64,000 nt of DNA from Saccopteryx bilineata (GCF_036850765.1 NC_089491.1:133788266-133852265); one strand, 5' to 3'. Counted from the stretch's first letter, positions 12,685 through 24,655 are shown. Translations and numbers: made by a program. Notes: generated by a model from the letters alone, not told the origin.

Positions 12685-13120
12685 GCCTGACCAGTGATGG
12701 TGCAATGGATATAGTGCTGACCTGAGACACCGAGGACCCAGGTTTAAAACCCTGAGCACGGGCTTTTCTGGCTTGAGTGCAGCTCACCAGCTTGAGCAAC
12801 GGGTACAGGCTTGAGTGCAGAAACATAGCTTGAGTGCAGAAACATCGACATGATCCCGAGGTTGCTGGCTTGAGCCCAAAGGTCACTGGCTTGAGCAAAG
12901 TGTCACTGGCTTGGCCTAAACCCCCTGGTCAAAGCAATCAATGAACAAAGTGCTGCAACTATGTGTTGATGCTTCTCATCTCTCTCCCTTCCTGTCTCTC
13001 TGTCCTTCTCTTTCCCTATCTCTCTCCCTCTCTTTCCTTATCTCTCCCTCTCTTTCCTTATCTCTCTCCCTCTCCTTCTCTCTCTCTCCCAGTAAAAAAA
13101 AGAAAAAAGAAAAAAAAGAT
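12685..13120 (+). repeat. SINE family B, long variant
   Basis: Sense copy with a duplicated internal GCTTGAGTGCAGAAACAT unit and an expanded CTCTCTC tail. Flanks GATCACTCA on both sides. Confidence 0.85.
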
Positions 13121-13458
13121 GATCACTCAAGGTGTAAATGCACATGAGGGGCAAACAGTTTCATTGATGATTTGGACTACTGAATTGGATAAGGGTGGTG
13201 CCCCTAGGAAAGAGAAAGTGGGCACTTACAAGAAATACTTAGGAGTTGCACTCAGTAATTGGATAAAGAGTGAAAGGGAGAGGGAGAAAGCTGAGTCATT
13301 TTACACCCCCTTTCCTTCACCCCCAGGTCCCATCATTTAATTAGTATATTCATTTAATTTTATGAATATCTTTTCCACTTGTTCCCTCCTTTCCACCTCC
13401 ACTGCCACTGGTCTATTTCTACTTGTGTCCACTCTCCCTAATGATAAAACAAAAATCA

Positions 13459-13790
13459 TTCTTTTTTTTTTGTATTTTTCTAAAGTGAGAAGCGGGGAGG
13501 CAGAAAGACAGACTCCCGCATGTGCCCGACTGAGATCTACCTGCAAGCCCACCAGTGCTGTTGCTCCCTTGCAACCGGAGCCATTCTAGCGCTTGAGGCA
13601 GAGGCCACAGAGCCATCCTCAGCACCCAGGCCAACTTTGCTCCAATGGAGCCTTGGCTGAGGGAGGGAAAGAGAGAGATAGAAAGAAATAAGAGGAATAA
13701 GGGTAGAGAAGCAGATGGGCGCTTCTCCTGTGTGCCCTGGCTGGAATCGAACCTAGGACTTCCACAGGCCAGGCTGACACTCTACCACTA
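13459..13790 (-). repeat. SINE family A, head truncated
   Basis: Antisense copy with poly(T) at the left. It stops at CTCTACCACTA without the GGCCAGGGCC head and abuts the L1 fragment. Confidence 0.8.
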
Positions 13791-13905
13791 AATTTTATTT
13801 TATTTTTCAATTATAGTTTACATTCAATATTATTTTGTATTAGTTTTGGTACCATGCATAGTTATTACAATATTATTGACTATATTCCCTATGCTGTACT
13901 TTAAA

Positions 13906-14084
13906 ACATTTTTCTATCTGTTGTTTTATGAGAGAGAGAGGAAGGGAGAGAGAGGGAGCGTGTGTGACAAGATCATCTATCTGTTCCTGTATATGCCCTG
14001 ACAGGGAATCAAACCGACAAACCCCACACTTCCAAAAGATGCTCTAATCAACTGAGCTATCTGGGCAAGGCTTCCTATGCTGTA
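13906..14084 (-). repeat. SINE family D in L1
   Basis: Antisense tRNA-type SINE ending AACTGAGCTATCTGGGCAAG, bounded by the duplicated L1 target CCTATGCTGTACTTTA. Confidence 0.75.
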
Positions 14085-14406
14085 CTTTACATCCCTGTGA
14101 CTATTTTGTAACTATCAGTTTGTACTTCCCAATCACTTTACCTTTTTCATTCAGTCCTCCAACCACTTTGCCCTCTGGTAACCATCAGTCTGTTCTCTGT
14201 ATCTAAGAGTGTGTTTCTATATTGTTTGTTCATTTATTTTGTTCTTTAAATTCCACATATAAGTGAAATCATATGTTTGTCTTTTTCTGTCTGACTTGTT
14301 TCACTTAGCATGATATTGTCTAGGTCCATCCACACTTGCAAATGGTAAGATTTCATTTCTTTTTTATGACTGAGTAATATTTCATTGTATATATGTAACA
14401 CAACTT

Positions 14407-14774
14407 CATTTTCCAGGTTCATAATTTATTGTACAAATTAAATATCACATGATCAGTTGATATTAGCATCTTCAGGCATAGAAAATTAACAGATGAGGTA
14501 CAGTTTAGAATCCTTTTATAGTGTTTTCACAGCTGGAGTTTCTTTAGACCTTAACTTCAAGTATAAAACCAGCAAAGCAGTGCCTCCATATACGGCCAGT
14601 ATACAATTCATTCTATCTATGAGAATGTAAGAATTGAAATTTTGGAATGGAATTGAGCATCAGTGAAATAGAATTGGGGATCAGTTTCTAGACCTGCCAT
14701 GATTTCAATCTTGCAGAAAGCTTAAATTCTGTAGTCTGTGTCCTTCAACATACACAGTTACCCTTTGGCCTGCC
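14407..14774 (-). pseudogene. ATP5MK: Processed pseudogene of ATP5MK (USMG5/DAPIT)
   Basis: An intronless antisense copy of a small mitochondrial ATP-synthase subunit mRNA. Reading on the minus strand from ATG at 14700, the frame gives MAGLETDPQFYFTD, then a frameshift, after which FNSYILIDRMNC and KLRSKETPAVKTL follow to TAA at 14518-14516, matching the 58-residue protein. A polyadenylation signal (AATAAA at 14430-14425 on the minus strand) precedes the 3' end. The copy interrupts an L1 fragment and is flanked by near-identical 14-bp direct repeats beginning ATGTA (about 14393-14406 and 14775-14788), the mark of LINE-mediated insertion. It cannot make the full protein. Confidence 0.88.
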
Positions 14775-14838
14775 ATGTACCATAACTTTTTTATCCACTC
14801 ATCTATTAATGGGCACTTGGTTGCTTCTACATCTAAGA

Positions 14839-15892
14839 CAGAGTTTTTTAACCCTTAGGTTTTGCACTCTAGACCATCCTCCATGCCATCTGAACATATG
14901 GTCTATGTAAAATGCAGACCTAGTCCCAGTCAGTCCAAGCCCCATTGTCTTATCATTGTGTCTATTACAGGATAAAGTCCAATCTCTTCCTAGTCTGTTC
15001 CCAACATATTGTGCCAGCTTCTGCTTTTTCACCTCACGCCAAAGCTGCCCAAGAATCACCATACCCATTGAGCCCCCAATGTCACCTACATGTTGAGCTA
15101 AAGGTTTCTTCACGACTCAAAACCTTCGTGAATTGTTTGCTTGTGTATTTATTAAATATATATGAGACTCATTCCTGAGAGGTCACATGATCTTCTTATT
15201 GCCAGGAATTTGCCAACCCTTTCTATCTGGTAAATTCCTATTCATACATTAAGACCCAGCTCAGATACCAAGTCTCTGTAGGCTTTTCTATCACTCCCAT
15301 TCCCAGGATAGGAATAAATGCTCATCTGTGCTTCTAAAGCACTTCACACAATTTAGAGCTAGTGCTTATTTCATTGTTACCATAAGTTTCTAAGGAGATC
15401 GAGGCTAATGCAATCAAGTGCTCCTGACCTGTTGAGAGGTTTAACTGGAATAATATATGTACAGTTACTATTTCCTTTTTTTCATTTCTTTCCTATTAAT
15501 AAGTAATAAAAATAAGAAATAATATGTAATACAGTTTACAAAGTATAAATTTTGTATTCCCTACATTCTCTTGTTTTTTTCTGGCAATGAATCTCTGAGG
15601 CAGGGATGGTAAACTATTATTTGTTTTACTGTTGCAGAAGTGAAGTACAGAAGGGGAAAAAAGTGATAATGCAGACAGTTCAGTGGCATACTTGTCACAC
15701 AAAAGTGCTCCATTAGTATTTGTTTAAATGGAATCAAGTTTGCTGGTTCTATAACCCGTGATCTTTCCATTAAAGCACACTACTGTAGCCGGTATTTTTT
15801 TCAAATTCTGGGTAGCCAATCATTATTGACTAATAAATTCAATGAAGTAGGGACAACTAACAGGGGAGGAAAAAAAGAATAGAAAAGTTCAA
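14839..15892. other. Intergenic, L2 remnant
   Basis: About 14840-15380 reads as L2-like LINE sequence (ATAAAGTCCAATCTCTTCC, then AAGACCCAGCTCAGATACCA). The rest, to 15892, is AT-rich and unrecognised. Confidence 0.55.
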
Positions 15893-16270
15893 GCTCTGGC
15901 TGGCTGGGTCAGTGGTAGAGTGTCGGCCCGGCGTGTGGAAGTACCAGGTTTGATTCCCAGTCAGGATATACAGGAGAAGCACCCATTTGCTTCTCCACCC
16001 TTTCTCCTTTCCCTTCTCTCTCTCTCTTTTCCCTTCCTGCAGCCAAGGCTCCATTGGAGCTAAGTTGGCCCTGGCGCTGAGGACGGCTCCATGGCCTCCG
16101 CCTCAGGAGCTAGAATGGCTCCTGTTGCAAAGGTGCGACGGCCCAGATGGGCAGAGCATCACCCTCTAGTGGGCATGCCGGGTGGATCCTGGTTGGGGTG
16201 CATGCGGGAGTCTGTCTCTCTGCCTCCCCGTTTCTTAGAAAAATACAAAAAAAAAAAAAAAGAAAAGAAA
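15893..16270 (+). repeat. SINE family A
   Basis: Sense copy, flanked by AAAGTTCAA duplications, with a long A-tail interrupted by G. Its CTCF-like core differs from consensus at one base. Confidence 0.87.
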
Positions 16271-16403
16271 AAAAGTTCAAAGCACATGTAAGGATAGCAG
16301 AGTCCTGTGGTTGGTACATACTTGGTGGCAATGTAAAATGTATTTCTCACCATGTGTCTTAGAAGAAAAAAAGTATGAAAGCCCTGTATGAACACAATGT
16401 CAA

Positions 16404-16500
16404 GTTTAAAAATTTTATTTATTGATTTTAGAGAGAGAGGAAGGGGGAGAGAGACAGAAATAGCATTCTGTGCCCTGACTGGGTATTCAGCCAAGGCACA
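16404..16500 (-). repeat. SINE family D, partial
   Basis: TTTTATTTATTGATTTTAGAG start and a TGCCCTGACTGGGTATTCAG remnant of the tRNA-like half. The head is lost next to a family A insertion. Confidence 0.6.
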
Positions 16501-16515
16501 TAATCCTAAATTTTT

Positions 16516-16851
16516 GATTGTCTATTTTATGTGAGAAGAGGGGAGATAGTGAGACAGACTCCTGCATGCACCAGGATGGGGTTCGACCGGGCAATCCATC
16601 TGGGGCTGATGCTGAAGTACTGAGCTCTTTTTAGTGCCTGAGACCAAGGCTGGGACCAACCCAGGTATCCTCAGTGCCCCACCACCCTGGAACCAATGGA
16701 GCCACTGCCTGCCAGAGGAAAAGGTGGAAAGAATGGGGAGAGGGTGGGAGAGAAGCAGATGGTTGCTTCTCCTGTGTGCCTTGACCAGGATTGAACCCGG
16801 GATGTCCATACGCCGGTGGACATTCTATCCACTGAGCCACCAGCCAGGGCC
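16516..16851 (-). repeat. SINE family A, diverged
   Basis: Antisense copy ending CAGCCAGGGCC. Flanks AATCCTAAATTTTT and AATCCCAAGTTTTT are duplicates. A family B SINE follows at once. Confidence 0.8.
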
Positions 16852-16860
16852 AATCCCAAG

Positions 16861-17284
16861 TTTTTTTGTTTGTTTGTTTTTGACAGACAGTGAGAGAGTC
16901 AGAGAGAGAGACAGATAGGGACAGACAGGAAGAGAGAGAGATGAGAAGCATCAATTCTCCCTTGCGGCTCCTTAGTTGTTCATTGATTGCTTTCTCATAT
17001 GTGCCTTGATGGGGGAGGGGGCTACAGCAGAGCAAGTGACCCCTTGCTCTTGTCAGCAACTTTGGGCTCTAGCCAATGACCTTGGGATTTAAGCCAGCAA
17101 CCTTTGGGCTCAAACCAGTGACCATGGGGTCATGTCTATGATCCCATGCTCACACCAGCTACCCCATGCTTAAGCTGGTGAACCCGTGCTCAATCCGGCT
17201 GACTTTGGGGTTTGAAGAACCCCGAACCTGGGTCCTCCGCATCCCAGTCTGACACTCTATCCACTGTGCCACTGCCTGGTCAGG
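16861..17284 (-). repeat. SINE family B
   Basis: Antisense copy: poly(T), GACAGAGAG-type purine region, then the long GACCTTGGG/CAAGC repeats, ending GCCTGGTCAGG. It was inserted in the tail region of the preceding SINE, with CCCAAGTTTT duplicated. Confidence 0.82.
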
Positions 17285-17776
17285 CCCCAAGTTTTAAATG
17301 AACATTTATTAAATGGAATAATAGCACTTTCATTTTGTATTTATTTTTATTTACCCAAGCTGTCTCCTTCACTCATGGCTACTGGAAGCAGAGATCATAT
17401 CATCTTTATTTTTCTAATTCCTAGTGAGTGCTCGTTACGAATTAGGTGCATTCAATAAATGGCTGTCAAGTTAAAACCTGAATGAATGCACCAATGCTTG
17501 AAGGCATTACATAGCTCAGTAAATATAGTTGCTAATGACTGCTGTTCTATCTCCTTCCAGAATTCTTCCTATTTAACATCAAGAGCCAACACTAGGTTAA
17601 TAGTTTCTAAAAGCACTGTATCCCTGCCTGGGGGAAACAATAAGGCCAAGAATTCGTACTTAAGAACTATCACTTGCCCTTACTTAACATGGTAACCCGA
17701 ATGGCTTCAAGAAAGGGCTTGGGAGGCCCGGGGTGGGGGGAGGGCAGGGAAGAAAACCAAAACTGTTGACCTTAGT
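17285..17776. other. Region just upstream of the RACGAP1 promoter
   Basis: No exon or named repeat. A G-rich block lies at 17724-17750. Confidence 0.5.
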
Positions 17777-17944
17777 CAAAATGGCTGCCGTTGGCTTTGA
17801 TCTTTAGAATGCGCATGCTTAGCTCTGTCCCCGTGCCTCCCCCGTGGCCCTGACGCACGTGCGTTGCAGCGTACAGGGCCAGCGCGGGAGGAACGAATTT
17901 CTCTGTGATTGGCTGGTGCGGGATTTCAAACTAGAGCTGGCGGC
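17777..17944 (+). promoter_or_regulatory. RACGAP1: RACGAP1 core promoter
   Basis: GC-rich, TATA-less, and placed just upstream of a probable first exon. Seen motifs: a YY1-like ATGGCTGCCG at 17781-17790; an NRF1-like TGCGCATGC at 17810-17818; a 12-bp palindrome ACGCACGTGCGT at 17853-17864 containing the E-box CACGTG; an inverted CCAAT box (ATTGG) at 17908-17912; and GCGGGATTTCAAA at 17918-17930, which reads as a CDE-like GCGGG next to a CHR (TTTGAA on the minus strand). CHR plus CCAAT is the known signature of DREAM/B-MYB-MuvB genes expressed in G2/M, which fits a cytokinesis gene. Function is inferred from motifs only. Confidence 0.75.
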
Positions 17945-18018
17945 GCGCTGCTGCTCTGCCGTTGGGTGCGGCGCGAGGGGAAGCGGAAGGCTACCCTGGA
18001 GGTGTTCGGCAGTCCCGT
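17945..18018 (+). other. RACGAP1: Probable non-coding first exon of RACGAP1
   Basis: The GC-rich sequence downstream of the CCAAT/CHR elements ends in a strong splice donor CCCGT|GTAAGT at 18018/18019. The first coding exon opens with only four untranslated bases, so an upstream non-coding exon is required, and this is the best candidate. The 5' boundary is a guess. Two other donors, at 18134 (GCG|GTACGT) and 18419 (CTAG|GTGAGC), could end alternative first exons. Confidence 0.6.
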
Positions 18019-20770
18019 GTAAGTGGAGTTTGGGGGGGCTGCAAGAAGAGGTTCGTCTGACGCTGGGTGTGTGGTAGGGGGACAGCGTCGGAAGTGGTGA
18101 GCGGTGGCCACCGCGGGTATCGCAGAGATGGCGGTACGTACAGCTCCTCCACTGGCACTCTGGCTTGGCCCGGAGCTGGAGCGGTGGCTGGGGGTGGGGG
18201 CTTCGTTCTTGGCGCCGTGTTTTGTAGAAAGCCGAGGCGTCTTTTTGAGGCGGTGGTTTAAATAGGGCAGGGGCCACCCCAAAGAAGTAGCTGTGAGGGT
18301 AGTACCTCCATCTTTTTCTGAGGAGCAGGGCTTTTCGAAGGAAAGACCCTGGTGTTTGACGGGCGGCGGCGGCGGCTGAAAGTGGAGTTCGGCTCCCTAG
18401 TGGGCTGTTGGTATCTAGGTGAGCTGGACGAGGAATGACACCTTGCTTGCCCTTTCCATCCTAAAAATTAGCCTTAGTATCAACGAGGCCTTACTTTTAT
18501 GCTTTCACGTACATTTCTCTCCACAGAATTTCATTCGTAGGTGGAACGTGGGGTGGGTGGGAAGATAAGCACTTTTTTTTTTTTTTTTAAAGAAATGCCA
18601 TTATCATTCTCTTTAATGAGAAGGCTCCTTTCCTATAGTTGAATCGTTCGACAAATATTTGTTAGGTACAAAATGTAAGTATAAGACAGTCTTATTTGGT
18701 TGTTAGAGGAGCTTGCCGGTTATTTCAAGGTGATAGAACTTAAGATAACTGATTGTGGTAAATCTAGTCCTATACACTGTTGAGAGTACTCAACAGCCCT
18801 TTTAGAGGGTCTTTTGGCAATATTTATCGAGAGCCGAAAGAGGTTTTTATCCTCTGACATAGTAATCCCAGCCTTGGAAAGCTAAGGAACATGACCACTT
18901 GAAGAAGAACCCTGTCCATGGTGATGTTCAGTTCATTCAGTGACTATTTATTAATCATTTGCCAGGTGTCAGGCACTGTTCTGGGCACCAGGGGCTCAGC
19001 CAGGAACAAAACAGACCAAAATATCTGCTTTCTTGGAACTTAAACTATTGGGGAGATAGACAGTAAACTAAAGTTATTATGTATGTTAGATGGAAATAAG
19101 TGCTTTGGAGCAAAATAAAGCAGAGGAAGTGTTGGAGGGAAGCCTGCGTTTTAAAATAGGGTGGCTAGGAAGACCTCCCTGAGAAAGTTAGGTTTGAATA
19201 AATACTTGAGGGAGGGAGGTGAGGGAGTGATTATACAAGAAGTTCCAGGCAGATGTAACTGAAAAACTGGAAATTACCGAAATCTCCAAAGAACGGACAG
19301 CTAAACAAATAATTGTTCATCAACTTTTTGGAACTTAATGGAAACAACAGAAAAAAAACAAAACACAAAATTATAAACAATGTATGATTGCAATTCTGTA
19401 AAATACATGAGTGCATAATGGGCAAAGCTTAGATAAGGAGATGTATATAGTTATTTAGAGTGATTAGGGTTTAGTTTCACTATTAAAAAATAATATTTTT
19501 TGAACATAGAAAATTAACAATATGAAGCAGTGTCTTTTATATTTGCCAGATAAGTGTAGATAAAGAAGAGATAATTTTGGACTGAAATGGTTAGGGAATG
19601 CTTCGATGAATTGGTAGACTTATACTAGATGTTGAAGAATGGAACACTTCATAAAGGGAATTCAGAAGAAGAAAAAAACAGTATACTGAACTGGTAATAA
19701 TTTTCTGAAAAATAATAATTGAATTCATCCCTTTTAGTTTTCATGTTGGGCTGAGGACAGTCTATTTACTCTTTCTGCAATTGATTTCCTTGTAAGAACA
19801 TTTGTTTTCAAGATATTCCTTTTGCCTGCCAGTTGTATAGAGGCTTGTGATACGGTGAAGCAGAAGCTGGACATTTGGGGAAAAGAATTGTTCTGAAATG
19901 CTTTCATATAAAAGAATCCTATCGTATTGAGAAACTGCCTTGGGGAATAGTTTTCCTTGGCAGCAGAGAACCTTTATTGTTGATTTCTTGGGGATCTCTA
20001 GATTTAGTAATGTTTGTAAGAATGTTTTTCATTAAAGCTCTTCCTGAAAAATTCAGACAACCTTCCATTGCTTTGTCTTACAATATTTAATACCCTTGAT
20101 GCATCTAAAAAAACATGATGTATAGATCTATTAATAATGTTGTGTGTAGGAGGAGAAAGAGGATAGAGACTTCCCCTACGGATAATCTGCAGTTAAGATC
20201 TGTAGTAGTCTGTTATTCTGAAGGACAGATGATGTCTGTTTGTCTCTTGGCTGGGTGATTGAAATTAAATTAGGAACTCAAAGCAATCACATCAAGCTGA
20301 GACTTTCCTGGTGGTGCAAAATTGCTCCCTTAAGGATACTCACAGATTGAGAATCTGTAACATAGTGACTTCTCCACCTCTGGGGCTTCTCATCAATAAC
20401 AGCTGAGATTTTCTAGCACCTTTTGGTTTGAAGTACTACATAAACTGATCTCTTTGCTCCACACAGGGATCATTTCAGCTTGCTGCCTCTGTAGTGAAAA
20501 TTGACAGCTGTTTTACAGCTTCAAAGCAATATACTACAATATGACTTTGTTTTTGTTTACTTTCATATTAGTGTATTTCCTAGCTATAGAGCCACATAAT
20601 AAAGGGGGAGAAATAAGTATTCATGAGGGTGAAAATGTGACCCAGCAGGAAACTTAAAACCATTTTCAACTGGCATTTAATAGGGTAATTTTTAACTTTT
20701 CAAGTTATAATTTAGCTGCGATATCACAGAACTGATGCAGAAAGATACTTTTGTCTGCTATAAAAAATTT

Positions 20771-21081
20771 TTTTTCTAGGGAGAGAGACAGCAACAGAGA
20801 GAGAAAGAGAGGGATAGACTGGGAGAGAGATAAGAAGCATCAACTTGTTGCGTCATGTTAGTTGTTCATTGATTGCTTTCTCATGTGCCTTGATGGGGGT
20901 GGAGGGGTTCCAGCTGAGTCAGTGACACCTTGCTCAAGCCAGCGACTTTGGGCTTCAAGCCAGCAACATTTAGGCTCAAGCCTGATGAGCCCGTGCTCAA
21001 GCCAGCAACCTCGGGGTTTCGAAGCTGGGTCCTTAGCGTCTCAGGTTGATGCCCTATCCACTCTGTCACTGCCTGGTTATG
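20771..21081 (-). repeat. SINE family B
   Basis: Antisense copy ending GCCTGGTTATGC, with AT-rich TAAAAAATTTTT flanks. It is moderately diverged. Confidence 0.8.
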
Positions 21082-21610
21082 CATAAAATTTTTTAATTCC
21101 TAAAAGTCACTTCTATAGAACATTAGTAAAAATGCATGATGGTCCTCTAACATCTGAAGAAAAGAGGATTATATTTTACTAGTGCTGTTTTTTGATTACC
21201 TTAAGTAAACCTATGTTAGAGGGAAAACTCTCTTCTCAGATACTACAGGCCTTAATGTAGAACAGTTTGTTTAACAGGTTGGACCTGGTCACATTTTGCT
21301 ATCTCCGCAATTCTTGGTCTGGGTTCCAGCTATGATTTGGTAATCACTATTCTATAGTATGAATAACAACTGTCAGACCAAAAGCAAAAACAAAAATTTC
21401 ATGCTTACTATAATAATAGTCTGTATTTTTATAGTAAGGTTCAGTTTATATATGATAAAATTTAAGTACACTGATAATATTCTGTGAGGTAAATAGGACA
21501 CATATTAATTGTTCTATTTATAGATGTGTCTCAGAAATTGACTTACCCAAAGTTATTCTACTGGTAAATACAAGAACTAAAACTTTATCCCAGGGCTTCT
21601 GTCTCCCCAC

Positions 21611-21658
<48 letters not shown>

Positions 21659-21949
21659 CAGGGAGAGACAGAGAGGGACAGACAGGAAGGGAGAGAGATG
21701 AGAAGCATCAATTCTCTGTTGTGGCACCTTAGTTCATTGATTGCTTTCTCATATGTGCCTTGACGGGGGGTGGAGGCTATATAGAAGAGCGAGTGACCCC
21801 TTGCTCAAGCCAGTGACCTTGGGCTCAAGCTGGTGAGCCTTGCTCAAACTAGATGAGCCCGCTCTCAAGCTGGCAACCTCGGTTTCAGACCTGGGTCCTC
21901 CACATCCCAGTCTGACGCTCTGTCTACTGCGCCACAGCCTGGTCAGGCT
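21611..21949 (-). repeat. SINE family B with (GT)n(GA)n tail
   Basis: The A/T tail has been replaced by a (GT)n(GA)n microsatellite at 21611-21657. It ends GCCTGGTCAGG. Confidence 0.8.
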
Positions 21950-22679
21950 GTCTGCATCCCCCCCCCCCAACATTTTTTTTTAATCTGCATTACACATTGA
22001 TGTTCAGATAGAATGGAAATTATTTTGACAACACATAGGTATGTGTGTGTGTATGTATATATGTGTGTGTGTTTGTTCTCTGACTTCCTTTTATCAAATA
22101 CTTGTTTTTAAATACTGAGTGTATGATAGTCCAGTAGTGCCAAATGTAAGATTTCTCTTCTCAAATTTACAGTTTACCTGGGACACAGGGTAAAAAGCTT
22201 GGTAAAGTTAGAGTGCAAGGTGTATGTGTCTGAGTGTCAACTGAGCAAAGCATTGGGGGAAAGGTCAGTTGAAGTGAGTGATGATGACCTATTAGTGATG
22301 CGGGCGTAGTAATAATACATATGATAGAAGAATCCACAAGGTTTGGTTATTATAGTTGTAAGAAAGGGACTAACTTTAGGTGATTCCGAGATTTGAAACT
22401 GAGTGAGAGAATGATAAAAATAAGGAATCAAAATTGGGAATTAGTAGGGTAGTGTAGGTCAATGGATAGGGTAATTGATAATAAAGTCATGTGTCACTTC
22501 ACAACAAGGATATATTTGTCCTAAGAAATGTGTCGTTATGTGATTTTGTCATTGTATGAACATCATAGAGTATACTTACACAAACCTAGATGGTATAGCC
22601 TACTTATTACCTATCTAGGCTCTATGGCAGGCGTGGCCAACAGTTTTTGCCCCTGGGCCAGATTAGAAAGAAAACTTTT

Positions 22680-23083
22680 GCCCTGGCCAGTTGGCTCAGC
22701 GGTAGAGCGTCGGCCTAGTGTGCGGAGGACCCGGGTTCGATTCCCGGCCAGGGCACACAGGAGAAGCGCCCATTTGCTTCTCTACCCCTCCGCGGCGCCT
22801 TCCTCTCTGTCTCTCTCTTCCCCTCCCGCAGCCAAGGCTCCATTGGAGCAAAGATGGCCCGGGCGCTGGGGATGGCTCTGTGGCCTCTGCCTCAGGCGCT
22901 AGAGTGGCTCTGGTCGCAACATGGCGACGCCCAGGATGGGCAGAGCATCGCCCCCTGGTGGGCAGAGCAATGCCCCTGGTGGGCCTGCTGGGTGGATCCC
23001 GATTGGGCGCATGCGGGAGTCTGTCTGACTGTCTCTCCCTGTTTCCAGCTTCAGAAAAATGCAAAAAAAAAAAAAAAAAAAAA
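22680..23083 (+). repeat. SINE family A, young
   Basis: Full-length sense copy with a perfect B box GGTTCGATTCC, a 21-A tail and identical flanks GAAAGAAAACTTTT. The CTCF-like core is intact on the minus strand at 22950-22961. It is inserted in a hAT element. Confidence 0.93.
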
Positions 23084-23391
23084 GAAAGAAAACTTTTTTC
23101 ACAGGCTGGAAGAAATATTAAAATTAAAAAATAAATACAAAACTGATTCATTTGAGTAAACAGAATTTTATTATGCAGCTTGTTTATTAATAAATGTGAG
23201 TGAAAAAATATTTAATATACAATATTATTTTAATAAAAATATACTGTATAAATATTCAAACTATCGCAGTCAATCAAAACAATTTTTAATAGAATGAGCT
23301 TGAAGGGGTTATATCGCAAATAAAAGAATTATTTTGTTTTACAAACAGTCTGGACATATTTTTAGTTATCAACTGCAGCTATTGTCTCTGC

Positions 23392-24048
23392 CAGTGGTCC
23401 CCAACCCCCCGGGCCACAGACCTGTACCTGTCCGTGGGCCATTTGGTACTGGTCTGCAGAGAAAGAACAAATAACTTACATTATTTTTGTTTTATTTATA
23501 TTTAAGTCTGAACGATGTTTTATTTTTATTTATTTTATTTTAATTTTTTTACAGAGACAGAGAGAGAGAGTGAGGGATAGACAGGGACAGACAGACAGGA
23601 ACGGAGAGATGAGAAGCATCAATCATTAGTTTTTTCGTTGCGCATTGCAACACCTTAGTTGTTCATTGATTGCTTTCTCATATGTGCCTTGACCGTGGGC
23701 CTTCAGCAGACCGAGTAACTCCTTGCTGGAGCCAGCGACCTTGGGTCCAAGCTGGTGAATTTTTGCTCAAACCAGATGAGCCCACGCTCAAGCTGGCGAC
23801 CTTGGGGTCTCGAACCTGGGTCTTCCGCATCCCAGTCTGACGCTCTATCCACTGCGCTACCTCCTGGTCAGTCCGATGTTTTATTTTTAAAAAATGACTA
23901 GATTCTCTCTGTTACATCTAAGTACTCACTCTTGACGTTTGTCTCGGTCACTTGATACATTTATCCATCCCACCCTAAAGGCCAGTCCATAAAAACATTT
24001 GACATTGAACTGGTCCGTGGCCCCAAAAAAAGGTTGGGGACCCACTGG
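23392..24048. mobile_element. hAT-like element inside the previous hAT
   Basis: Termini CAGTGGTCCCCAACC and GGTTGGGGACCCACTG. The 8-bp flanks GTCTCTGC and GTCTATGC match at 7 of 8. It is about 310 bp without the family B SINE at 23529-23873. Same family as 38882-39206. Confidence 0.8.
23529..23873 (-). repeat. SINE family B (innermost of a nest)
   Basis: Antisense copy with CGATGTTTTATTTTTA flanks, inside the hAT at 23392-24048. Confidence 0.88.
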
Positions 24049-24655
24049 TCTATGCTACAGTGCCACTTGATTCAGCACACTTGACCACAAAAATAACGAA
24101 TTGTTTGACCTTGGTTGCACACTAGTAAACTCCGCCTAAAAGAATGTGGGTTTCACATTGCTGCTAAACATCAAACAGTTCATATCGAGTACAGATGAGT
24201 ACAAAAGTTGTAAATCTTTATAATGGAATTTTTTTTTATTCTTCACACTCTATAATGGAATTTAAAAAAAAAATAAAGAAGTATTGCGAATCCATTCAAC
24301 CAGTTATTGGAAGTTAACCCTAGATTAGTCACACGTGGAATTCTTTTCCACGTTTCACTATCTTCTTAAATACCCCGATTTCCAATAATCAAAGATGCTT
24401 TCGCTTCTGAGTAGCTGAGATTTTAAAGTAGTGGTGAATATTAAAAATTTAATTGCGGGCCGCATAAACTCATTATGCGGGCCGGACCCGTGGGCCGTAT
24501 GTTGGCCATGCCTGCTTTGTGGTGTAGCCAATTGTTCTTACACTATAAGCCTGTATAGCATGGAACTGTACTGAGTACTGTGGGCAGTTGTGATACAATA
24601 GTAAATATTTGTGTATCTAAACATAGAAAAGGTACAGTAAAATATGGTATAAATG

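Larger units (their letters stand above)
13791..14838 (-). mobile_element. L1 3' fragment (minus strand), interrupted twice
   Basis: Reverse complement of the L1 ORF2 end and 3' UTR: recognisable segments include the one encoding a tyrosine-rich SAIKK-like tail and the ACAATATTATTG-containing 3' part. It is interrupted by a family D SINE (13906-14084, duplicated target CCTATGCTGTACTTTA) and by the ATP5MK pseudogene. It is non-coding and truncated. Confidence 0.8.
22628..24514. mobile_element. hAT-like non-autonomous element (nested)
   Basis: Terminal inverted repeats CAGGCGTGGCCAACA and TGTTGGCCATGCCTG. The flanking octamers CTCTATGG and CTTTGTGG match at 6 of 8, fitting the 8-bp duplication of hAT elements. 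Without its nested insertions it is about 0.8 kb. No transposase frame was found. It contains a family A SINE (22680) and another hAT (23392). Confidence 0.75.

Noticed and set aside
12950..13120. Tandem CTCTC array considered as a stand-alone satellite
   Set aside because: It is the expanded pyrimidine tail of a family B SINE.
1..17700. Possible ASIC1 exons on the minus strand, expected by human synteny on this side
   Set aside because: No peptide resembling ASIC1 was seen in any frame; the gene probably lies beyond the left edge.
17819..18277. 152-codon minus-strand frame over the RACGAP1 promoter
   Set aside because: GC-rich promoter DNA gives chance open frames; no family resemblance and low-complexity residues.
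22680..22755. tRNA-like sequence with A and B boxes
   Set aside because: It is the head of a SINE followed by the SINE body and poly(A), repeated at many loci; not a tRNA gene.
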